Shown piece by piece: positions 56,245-64,000 of a stretch of DNA of 64,000 nt; the stretch's first letter is position 1, and each line of letters begins with the position of its first letter. Below the pieces are notes generated by a model that saw only the letters and a program-made list of their open reading frames with translations, had not been told where the DNA came from and searched no databases. Made by a program: the position numbers and the translations under genes. The DNA comes from Adiantum capillus-veneris (taxonomy: Eukaryota; Streptophyta; Polypodiopsida; Polypodiales; Pteridaceae). Location: positions 127,054,817 through 127,118,816 of the forward strand of contig CM043958.1 of NCBI GenBank assembly GCA_014529385.2, given 5' to 3'.

Positions 56245-56646
56245 ATGGCTGGATCACAGGACATTGCTCTTTACAATATCAAGAAGCTGGATGGAACAAT
56301 TTTCCCATTGTGGAAGAAGCAGATTTGGCACATGTTGGTACAAAAGAAGCAGATAAAACCTATAAAGCTCAAGGGGATAAAACCAGAAGATATGGACGAA
56401 GATGAATGGAGCGAAATGGATGAATTGGCACTTTCTACCATTATGCTGACTTTGGCAGAAAGCGTTTACTTCAATGTAGCAGACGAGATGTCGGCTTATC
56501 AAGCATGGTTAAATCTGAGTGATCTTTATGAGAAGCAGAGTGCAGCTTCACAGGTATACTGGCTTAAGAAGCTTGTTGATTTGAAGATGAAAGAAGGGAC
56601 ACCTATGTCCAATCATCTGAATGAATTCAACACAATCTACAGTTAG
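56245..56646 (+). CDS. Element J gag, first 133 codons, ending at an in-frame TAG
   Basis: MAGSQDIALYNIKKLDGTIF opens a UBN2-type copia gag with LWKKQIWHMLVQKKQIKPI and the conserved AYQAWLNLSDLYEKQSAAS, MSNHLNEFNTIYS. TAG at 56644-56646 interrupts the protein exactly where relatives continue, and the same frame runs on for 1192 codons. A C-to-T change of a CAG codon is the simplest reading; stop-codon readthrough is the alternative. Translation is expected from the full-length element RNA. Confidence 0.85.
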   Translation: MAGSQDIALYNIKKLDGTIFPLWKKQIWHMLVQKKQIKPIKLKGIKPEDMDEDEWSEMDELALSTIMLTLAESVYFNVADEMSAYQAWLNLSDLYEKQSAASQVYWLKKLVDLKMKEGTPMSNHLNEFNTIYS

Positions 56647-59600
56647 TTGTCAGCTCAAGGTGTCAAGTTTGATGAACCTGTTAGAGCTATGTTCCTGTTG
56701 ATCACATTGCCGGAAAGTTGGGACACTTTTCGCACAGCTTTGAGTAATTCTGCACCTCCAGATGGTTTGAACATAGCAGGTGTAGAAGGAAGTCTGCTTA
56801 CTGAAGAAACCAATAGAAAGACAATGGACAAAGGCAAAGGAACAGCCTTAGTTGTCAGGGGAAGGACCAAAGAAAAGTACAAAGGTGGAAAGAGGAATCA
56901 GTCTCGTAGCAAGTCCCGCAGTGCTAAAGGCAAGAGTGACATAGAATTCTACCATTGTGGCAAGAAGGGTCACATGAAAAGAGACTGCAGAGAATGGAAA
57001 GCAGAAAAAGGCAAAGAGAAAGCTGAAGACCATGGTGAGAAGAACAAGTCCTCAGTGAAGATTCAAGAAATCAATGTGACAAACACTGTTGCAGAGGATG
57101 ATAGTCTAGTGTCAGGAGACATCTACTTCTTGAAGAATACAATGGACTCAGCTCTTCTTACAGCATCTGATGGAAATGCACTGAGTGACTGGATTATAGA
57201 CTCAGGGGCATCACTTCATGTGTCTCCAAACAAGGAGTGGTTTACCTCTTATGTGACCACTAAAGATCATGTTCGGCTAGGCAATGGGCAGACATGTGAG
57301 ATCTTAGGTGTTGGAGATGTTCAATTGAAGTTTCAGAATGGCTCTTCTTTCACGCTGAAGAATGTGAGACATGTTCCCGCAATTACAAAGAGCTTGATCA
57401 GCACAGGTTTACTTGATGATGCTGGCTACGTCACCACTTTTGGACAGAACATGTGGAAGATATCCAAGGGTTCTATGACAGTAGCACATGGAGTAAAGAC
57501 TGGAGGACTTTACATGATTTATGTATCAAATGTCTCTAAAAATGTAATCAATGTAATCGAGCAGCCGAACGTTTCTTTGTGGCATAGCCGGTTAGGACAT
57601 ATGTCCAAGAAGGGAATGGAAATCTTGTCTCGTTCTGGTTATTTGCCTGGCTTTTCATTTAATGATTTTGAATTCTGTGAACATTGTATGTATGGTAAGC
57701 AAACACAGCAACCACATAAGCATAGAAGCAATAGAAGAGATACACAGTTGGCACTTGTTCATAGTGATTTGTGTGGACCTATGCCTAACCTATCTCTAGG
57801 GGGAGCTTCTTACTTTATGACATTTATAGATGATTACTCGAGGAAAGTATGGGTTTACTTTCTCAAGCACAAGGATGAAGCATTGAGTGTTTTCAAAATG
57901 TTTGTGACACTTGTGGAGAATCAGAGTGGCAAGAAGCTTAAATGCTTACGCACTGACAATGGTGGAGAGTATGTTTCAAAGGCCTTTCAGGACTTTTGTG
58001 AGTCAAAAGGTATAAAACGTGAACTTACTGCTCCTTACAATCCTCCTCAAAATGGTGTTGCTGAGAGGATGAATAGGACCATACAAGAGAAGGTCAGAAG
58101 TATGTTGTCTAATGCACAGCTGCCAAATGGGTTTTGGGCTGAAGCTGTATCAACAGCTGTTCATCTTGTAAATAGATCTCCTAGCAAGGTTTTGCAGAAG
58201 GATTCAGTGCCAGAGATGGTATGGTCAGCCAAAATGCCCTCATACAAGCATCTCAGAGTCTTTGGCTGTGAGGCATATACTCACGTTCCAAAGGAATTCA
58301 GGAACAAACTTGAGCCAAAGAGTAGAAAGTGCATCTTTCTAGGCTATGGTAATTCTGGTGAGATGGGGTACAGACTTTGGGATCCCGAATCTAGAAAGGT
58401 TGTCCGCAGCAATGACGTTCACTTTAATGAATCCAAATATCATTCTAAACCAGAGAGGGTTGAGGAGATTAGAAGAGTTGTCTTCCGAGAAGATGGACCT
58501 ACACGTGCAAGACAAAATGTCAGGGCTCAAGAGGAGCAAGGACAGGATAGAGTGGAACCACAGGTTGTGGCTAAGCTTGAGCCACCTATTGTGCGTAGAT
58601 CTGGACGTGTCACGCGACCTCCTGATAGGTTTGTTCCATCTATGAACTATGTCATGTTGACTGATTGTAATGAGTCTTCATGTTACAAGAAAGCAGTGCA
58701 AATGAAGGACTCCGGGAATTGGCAATTGGCCATGCAGTCAGAGATGGCAGCTCTGCATAAAAACAAGACATGGAAGCTAGTTAAATTACCACAGGGAAAA
58801 AAGGCTCTACCTTGTAAATGGGTTTACAGGTATAAGATCACCGCTCATGATAGTCAGCCAAAGTACAAAGCAAGGCTTGTTGCCAAGGGCTTTAAGCAAG
58901 AACAAGGCATTGACTTTGATGAAGTCTTCTCTCCGGTGGTCAAAATGACTACATTGAGATGCTTTCTTGCATTGGTTGCCATATTAGATTTGGTGTTGCA
59001 CCAAATGGATGTCAAGACAGCGTTCTTGCATGGTGATTTAGATGTGGAAATTTACATGCAGCAGCCAGAAGGGTTTGTTGAGAAAGGCAAGGAAGATTGG
59101 GTATGCCATTTGTTAAAGAGTCTTTATGGCTTAAAACAATCACCGAGGGCATGGTACCATAAATTCCACAAGTTTATGCTTTCTCAAGGCTACAAATGTA
59201 GTGAGTTCGATCACTGTCTATATACAAAGAAGGCTAAGGATGGTAGTTGGTTGATCCTTATTTTGTATGTGGATGACATGTTGATTGCTGGCAAGCACTT
59301 GGAAGAAATTTCAGCTTTGAAGTCAAAGATGGAAAAATCGTTTGACATGAAAGACATGGGTGAGGCAAGTCATATACTTGGTATGCGTATTGAGAGAGAC
59401 ATATCAAAGAAGTTGATTTGGTTATCTCAAACAGAGTATATTGACAAGGTTTTGCAACGTTTCAATATGGAGAAGGGAAAGGCATTGAGTGTTCCATTGC
59501 CACCATATGTGAAACTTAGCAAACAAGATTGTCCTGTGTCTGAGGAAGAACAGGCTGAAATGGATAAGATTCCATATGCGTCTGCAGTGGGTAGTTTGAT

Positions 59601-60225
59601 GTATGCAATGATTGCTACTTGCCCAGACATTGCATTTGCAGTGGGAGTAGTAAGTCGATACATGTCAAACCCAGGCAAGAAACATTGGGAGGCAGTGAAA
59701 GGAATATTGAGATACCTGAAAGCTACAAAGAGTATGCGTATATGCTATGGGAGTCAGGAGCTAAGTGTAAAGGGTTTTACAGACTCAGATTATGCAGGTG
59801 ACTTAGACAACCGAAGGTCTACGTCAGGGTATGTCTTTACATTGGTTGGTGGATCAGTATCATGGCGTTCTAGATTACAAGATTGTGTTACTCAGTCTAC
59901 TACCGAGGGTGAATATGTTGCAGCATCAGAGACATGCAAAGAATCAATTTGGCTTAATCGACTAGTAACAGATTTGGGAATCAAAGAAGAGATGCCTGTG
60001 TTATATTGTGATAGTCAAAGTGCTATACAATTGGCTCGCAATCTAGTTTATCACTCAAAGACAAAGCATGTGGATGTGAAGTATCATTTCATCAGGGAAA
60101 TGCTCGAGGATAAGCAACTTCAGCTTGTCAAAGTTCACACCACAGAAAATCCTGCTGATCTACTTACAAAAGGACTTCCCTCAGAGAGCTTTGCGCATTT
60201 TCGCAAACAGTTAGGTGTAGGGTAG
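56647..60225 (+). CDS. Element J gag-pol: gag end, protease, integrase, RT, RNase H
   Basis: 1192 codons with no stop, in frame with the gag above. Order by residue: gag end (VKFDEPVRAMFLLITLPESW); zinc knuckle 101-114 with C104, H109 and C114 but Phe101 where the first Cys is expected; protease DSG at 185-187; integrase with the HHCC region (WHSRLGHMSKKG...CEHCMYGKQ) and acidic triad D374, D437, E473 (35 residues between the last two); RT with YVDD at 874-877; RNase H (FTDSDYAGDLDNRRSTSGY, SKTKHVDVKYHFIREMLED). Order protease-integrase-RT-RNase H defines Ty1/copia. This is the best-preserved polyprotein in the window. Confidence 0.93.
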   Translation: MSAQGVKFDEPVRAMFLLITLPESWDTFRTALSNSAPPDGLNIAGVEGSLLTEETNRKTMDKGKGTALVVRGRTKEKYKGGKRNQSRSKSRSAKGKSDIEFYHCGKKGHMKRDCREWKAEKGKEKAEDHGEKNKSSVKIQEINVTNTVAEDDSLVSGDIYFLKNTMDSALLTASDGNALSDWIIDSGASLHVSPNKEWFTSYVTTKDHVRLGNGQTCEILGVGDVQLKFQNGSSFTLKNVRHVPAITKSLISTGLLDDAGYVTTFGQNMWKISKGSMTVAHGVKTGGLYMIYVSNVSKNVINVIEQPNVSLWHSRLGHMSKKGMEILSRSGYLPGFSFNDFEFCEHCMYGKQTQQPHKHRSNRRDTQLALVHSDLCGPMPNLSLGGASYFMTFIDDYSRKVWVYFLKHKDEALSVFKMFVTLVENQSGKKLKCLRTDNGGEYVSKAFQDFCESKGIKRELTAPYNPPQNGVAERMNRTIQEKVRSMLSNAQLPNGFWAEAVSTAVHLVNRSPSKVLQKDSVPEMVWSAKMPSYKHLRVFGCEAYTHVPKEFRNKLEPKSRKCIFLGYGNSGEMGYRLWDPESRKVVRSNDVHFNESKYHSKPERVEEIRRVVFREDGPTRARQNVRAQEEQGQDRVEPQVVAKLEPPIVRRSGRVTRPPDRFVPSMNYVMLTDCNESSCYKKAVQMKDSGNWQLAMQSEMAALHKNKTWKLVKLPQGKKALPCKWVYRYKITAHDSQPKYKARLVAKGFKQEQGIDFDEVFSPVVKMTTLRCFLALVAILDLVLHQMDVKTAFLHGDLDVEIYMQQPEGFVEKGKEDWVCHLLKSLYGLKQSPRAWYHKFHKFMLSQGYKCSEFDHCLYTKKAKDGSWLILILYVDDMLIAGKHLEEISALKSKMEKSFDMKDMGEASHILGMRIERDISKKLIWLSQTEYIDKVLQRFNMEKGKALSVPLPPYVKLSKQDCPVSEEEQAEMDKIPYASAVGSLMYAMIATCPDIAFAVGVVSRYMSNPGKKHWEAVKGILRYLKATKSMRICYGSQELSVKGFTDSDYAGDLDNRRSTSGYVFTLVGGSVSWRSRLQDCVTQSTTEGEYVAASETCKESIWLNRLVTDLGIKEEMPVLYCDSQSAIQLARNLVYHSKTKHVDVKYHFIREMLEDKQLQLVKVHTTENPADLLTKGLPSESFAHFRKQLGVG

Positions 60226-60314
60226 TACATCACTTCTCTACATCTCTTGTATATTAGCTTGTATAGTAGCTTCTCTCACACTTAAAGTACCACATTGGAC
60301 TTTAAGTGGGAGGT
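60226..60314 (+). other. Element J 3' untranslated region and polypurine tract
   Basis: Short spacer ending CTTTAAGTGGGAGGT directly before the 3' LTR. Confidence 0.85.
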
Positions 60315-60506
60315 TGTTGGGGTATAAAGCCCAATGTGGTCGCCCAGGTCAGTGGGCGGGCCGCCAGGTATGTACACATATTCTTTTGTAAAAACCTAAT
60401 AAGAACTCACTATGCTCTACACATTACAGTAGAGCGAGTTCACCATATCATCGTGCTCTTCTTCTTGCACTCTCTCTCGTGTCGCACTTCCGCTCGTACT
60501 CCTTCA
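60315..60506 (+). repeat. Element J 3' LTR
   Basis: 192 bp, TGTTGGGGTATAAAGC...CTCCTTCA. It is followed by the CTCTT duplicate. J spans 54942-60506 (5,565 bp). Confidence 0.95.
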
Positions 60507-60578
60507 CTCTTACAATGCCTGACTACTAGACTCTACTCTTTCCAGAGCAATAGTAGTATCTTGCACTTGAAGATTAGG
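60507..60578 (-). pseudogene. Element I: linker fragment between J and K
   Basis: About 70 bp of element I linker coding (minus strand, VQDTTIALERVESSSQA) lie between the J and K insertions. The right end carries TTAGG, the K target site. Confidence 0.75.
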
Positions 60579-60755
60579 TGAAGGAACTGTGCATAAGAGA
60601 AGAGGAAGGAGAAGAGCACACGACACATAGATATGGGTGGGGAGACTAATCAGTGAGCAGCCCCCTATACGCTTATGCTATGTATAAGGTATACAAGTCA
60701 GTGGGCGCCCAGACTCTGGGCGGCTGGGCAAGGCACAGGCGCCTATACCCCAACA
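60579..60755 (-). repeat. Element K 3' LTR
   Basis: 177 bp, matching 63731-63908. The inner edge CCCCAACA is followed by ACCTCCCACTTAAAG, the minus-strand polypurine tract identical to that of J. Confidence 0.92.
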
Positions 60756-60927
60756 ACCTCCCACTTAAAGCCGAATGTGCCTTTAAACAAGGGAACCTAG
60801 TCTAAAGACTACAAAAGGCGAGAGAAAATCGCCCTCAATCGATGGCCACTGGTTGGCTGTTATCGTGTGCATCCGGCTGTCCTGCTCCCGTGTAAGTCCA
60901 TACACCACCAAATGTATCGCACACGTA

Positions 60928-61725
60928 CTACAAGTATGTACGCAATACCTGCATATCTCCCTCGTGCACTATGCCATCATCAGTCAACAAACGACTAAGA
61001 ACCCCAACTGCAAATGCTCCCACTGCAGCTGCGATATCCGGTCTCAAGATTAGCATCTCATACATGAGACCACCAAATGCCGATGCAATGCTAGCGGGCC
61101 CTACTAGCTCTACGGAGCATGCATCAACATATATATCCCTGGAAATAGGCATCTCTGACTGATAAGGCGTGTGAGCCACATTCATCTCCTGACTGTCCGC
61201 AAAAGATGCATCAACCTGCCGTGCAACCTCACAGCAAACCAGCTGCTCTAGGTGTCTGCTGGAAGACATATCTTGCACAACTATATCCCCATGCTCACTG
61301 TCGAGCATAGAAAGGAATGATTGCATAATCGCTGACGTCTCAGCCTCCTCTGCAATCATCCACAGCAAACATGACCACTCAATCTGTTGTGACTCACTAG
61401 AGCTCTCATGCTCTAACTCCTTATGCATAGACTCTTGCCCACCAACTTCCTCCTTTTGTGACTCACTAGAGCAAGACCGCTCTACCTGTCTATCCTGCAT
61501 AGAAGTATCTCACACAACCGACTCTCTGCTTTGCTCAGTCACTAGTAAAGCATGCATGTCTGACTCTATCACCTCTCTGTGTGACTGCTCAAGTCGTGCC
61601 CCAACTGTGTGCACAACAAGCTCACTACTCTGCACTCCATGCAAAGCACCCTGCAAGCCATGAGCAAAAGAGACTGTCCGGGTCTCTCGCTCTTTGCATG
61701 GCTGTAAAGATTGAGACTCGACCAT
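60928..61725 (-). CDS. Element K: Ser/Glu-rich region fused to a copia RNase H fragment
   Basis: One minus-strand frame from 61725 to 60928 broken only by a TGA at 61507-61509. The first part (SSESQKEEVGGQES, HKELEHESSSESQQ) is acidic and unrecognised. The last part, SIASAFGGLMYEMLILRPDI then AFAVGVLSRLLTDDG, resembles the RT-RNase H joint of copia (compare ASAVGSLMYAMIATCPDIAF in J). No RT active site or integrase is present. It may be a retained fusion frame of a non-autonomous element, or relic sequence. Confidence 0.5.
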
Positions 61726-61726
61726 C

Positions 61727-62280
61727 TCACACCAGTACTACGTGCAATCGGTACCATGTGCCAACTCTAGCACCTATCGCAATCACTAGCGAACCCAAAT
61801 GCAACACAAAAGATCGCTCAAGCAGCAGTACCCGACATCCACTATCCCTGAGCACGTACGATGCACCACTCGGTAATGACAGTCTCACATCTCCTGAACC
61901 AGCAATCTCATGCAGTGACCCATTTGCCAATCGCACACTACCATGCACTCTGCTAGAATAGCTACTAAACCAGTCACGATACGGAGTGACATGAAAAGTA
62001 GCGTCCCTGTCTAGCACCCACTGCAAAAGAAGTGCACTATCCTCAGACGTCAACAAATCAGGAGTAATACATGAAGCAAATGTGACCTCACTGTTACTAG
62101 GGTACTCAGACACTGTATCTGATCCTGCAACTGTCAAGTCAATGGAGCCTATAGCATCTACTGCATCCTTGAGACTAGCCTGTCTCCTGTGTTGTCTCAT
62201 ACAACGAAAGCATCACCATCTAATGTGCCCTGTGTGACCACAATGCCAACATCTCAAGTGTCGACACAAACGAGAACGCC
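61727..62280 (-). pseudogene. Element K: zinc knuckle and protease region
   Basis: The minus strand gives a knuckle-like CWHCGHTGHIRW (about 62222-62258) in which the final Cys is lost, and a stop. Then comes the 157-codon frame 62200-61727. It contains WVLDRDATFHVTPYRDWFSS and VRLANGSLHEIAGSGDVRLS, clearly copia protease. The catalytic D-S-G is replaced by D-R-D, so it should be inactive. A frame change separates it from the frame at 61725. Confidence 0.65.
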
Positions 62281-63730
62281 GTCTCTCATGAGTCATTGTC
62301 CTAGAGTCGAAAGTCTCACACATATTGACTACTATAAGTGAATGTCAAAAATAACCAAGAGCTGTAACTCTACTCTAGGTATGGTAGCAATGAAATGAAC
62401 TCAACTAATCCACAAGAAGCAACCTGCAACGAGAAAATGCTCTCAAAAAAAGAGCTCACCAGCACCTACAATGCTCATGCGAATCCACGCATAAAATCTC
62501 TCGCAGTAGTGTAACTACACTGTGCTCCACAAATGGCAATGATGCAAATCCCAAATGCCAAGTGTACGAGGCTCCTGTAGAGTAAACCAAGCTCCTGTAT
62601 GGCTGTAAAATATGGCTGCAAATCAGCCCCAAAACAGCCCCAAAATTCAGCTCTTAAACAGCTGCATAAACAAGTCACAAATGTGTCCCAGATCAGCCTA
62701 CAACTGAGCCATACATGGACACCTGCAAAGAGGAAACAATGGCTGCAAATTCAGCACCCAAATAAGCCCTCAAACCTGCCTGTAAACTTGTAAACCTGTA
62801 GCTGAAACCTGCTGAAAAACCTCAAGCCATTAGTGCTCGAATCCGGCTACCTAGCTCGTAGCCACACAAGCATACATCACAATATTCACTCCTGTGAGTG
62901 TGCCAAGATAACTATACCCATGTCAAACTGTGAGCTAATCACCAAGCCCACACTGTGCGGTATCGATGCATACACGACTAAGTTTCCACCTCTGCAGAGA
63001 ACACCGCACGTAATCACTGAGTGCAATCGCAATCACAACCTGGATCGCATCAACTTATGCGCATAAAAATCCTGGGAAAATTTCACCAAAGTTTCGACGC
63101 ACAATGGCTATCAACACAAAATAAACATTGTCCTGCAAGATCAATACAATGAGCAATCAATGCGCATCAAACTACACTCAACATACATGCATAAACTCTG
63201 CAAACCTATGTCCAACAAATTCTCACAAAGAGTACCATAGGTGACCATACATATCATCCACAACCAACCTCTGCACTTGCTCACAAGATCTACTGCTCAC
63301 TACATAAGCATACATAGAGCATTACCCGCTCAAAGACCATGTATGCAAGCCACAACACTGCAAAAGAACCACTCAACTGCAACTGGCAACACCTGTGGGA
63401 GTACTAGACTCAACCTGTACCTGGGAGTCAAACCCGATCTTGTAACACCTGCAAATGCTCACAATTGAGCAAATCAAACCAATCCACCTCCTGCTTGCCA
63501 ATCTACACAAGATGGGTTTCTTTGTGACTGAAACCTATCTTCTGATGTAGTGCTCAGAATGAAATTATGAGGGCATAAAGAGCTTTGAAAGGGGGGTAAA
63601 ACCCCAGATCACCTTTTGGAAATGCTCCCGGAACACCGAGTGTGAATTTTCAAGCTCCAGATCCAGAATCTACTTGAAAAGTGCGCGCGCGATTACGCAA
63701 AAACGCACTGAACTTGGCTCTGATACCAAT
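62281..63730 (-). other. Element K leader and primer site, non-coding
   Basis: 1.4 kb without coding motifs, rich in AATCAGCCCC and ACCTGTAAAC type repeats. At its right end the minus strand reads ATTGGTATCAGAGCC (63716-63730), the initiator-Met primer site. Confidence 0.7.
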
Positions 63731-63908
63731 TGAAGGAACTATGCAGGAGAGAAGAGGAAGGAGAAGAGCACACGACACACAGATATGGGTGGAGAGACTC
63801 AATTAGTGAGCAGCCCCCTATACACTTATGCTATCTATAAGGTTTACAAGTTAGTGGGCGCCCAGACTCTGGGCCGCCGGGCAAGGCACAGGCGCCTATA
63901 CCCCAACA
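63731..63908 (-). repeat. Element K 5' LTR
   Basis: 178 bp. K spans 60579-63908 (3,330 bp) with perfect TTAGG repeats at 60574-60578 and 63909-63913. Confidence 0.92.
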
Positions 63909-64000
63909 TTAGGTACAACACTATTGAACTGAGTTGGTTCGGAGGCTACATCCTCAAAATGAACGTGTCTGTACTCAACATCCTTAATGGGATTCTTGTG
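63909..64000 (-). pseudogene. Element I: integrase-RT linker, runs off the window
   Basis: The minus strand encodes HKNPIKDVEYRHVHFEDVAS, typical of the copia linker before RT. It continues element I from 60507-60578 and extends past the window end. Confidence 0.7.

Overview
This is nuclear DNA of a land plant with a large, repeat-rich genome. The only clearly functional host gene is a plant-type SF3A2 (the 66-kDa subunit of the U2 snRNP factor SF3A). Almost everything else is LTR retrotransposon of the Ty3/gypsy (mostly chromovirus) and Ty1/copia superfamilies, plus long CT/GA/CA microsatellites. A tens-of-kilobase intron in a core gene and a degraded DUF7869-like gene suggest a fern or another large-genome seed-free plant or gymnosperm. 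That placement is inference; the sequence does not fix the species. I saw no bacterial genes, rRNA, tRNA, CRISPR arrays or organelle inserts.

Layout. 1-1483 holds a broken DUF7869-like gene. About 1.9-5.85 kb holds a minus-strand gag-only gypsy relic (element M) with a tRNA-Asp-like primer site and a probable LTR. SF3A2 runs from 6278 to 45854 on the plus strand in six coding exons (331 codons). Exon 1 is separated from exons 2-6 by an intron of 37,788 bp; the other four introns are 83-534 bp.

Intron 1 is a nest of retrotransposons at least five insertions deep. Element G (minus, about 7640-41344) is split inside gag by C' (minus, 8580-39264). C' is split by E (minus, 9646-37577). E's left LTR holds D (minus, 10552-22860) and C (plus, 23498-26281), and its right LTR holds F (minus, 27733-36417). 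D is split at its gag start codon by A (plus, 14871-21217). C, F and a separate solo LTR (42048-43221) have perfect 5-bp target duplications. For the others, the interrupted halves line up with uninterrupted relatives elsewhere in the window.

The right third (46-64 kb) holds microsatellites, a 46-base G run, a truncated copia (L, about 49.7-51 kb) and a degenerate copia I (minus, about 53.1-64 kb). Two further copia elements inserted into I within about 70 bp of each other: J (plus, 54942-60506, nearly intact, TSD CTCTT) and K (minus, 60579-63908, non-autonomous, TSD TTAGG).

How the parts relate. SF3A2 serves pre-mRNA splicing and must itself splice out the nest. Most intron-1 elements lie antisense to the gene. 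Non-autonomous C/C' and K share LTR edges with coding-competent families (A/G and J), which suggests mobilisation in trans. Nearly every element has coding lesions; J is the closest to intact, with one amber codon in gag and a substituted zinc-knuckle cysteine.
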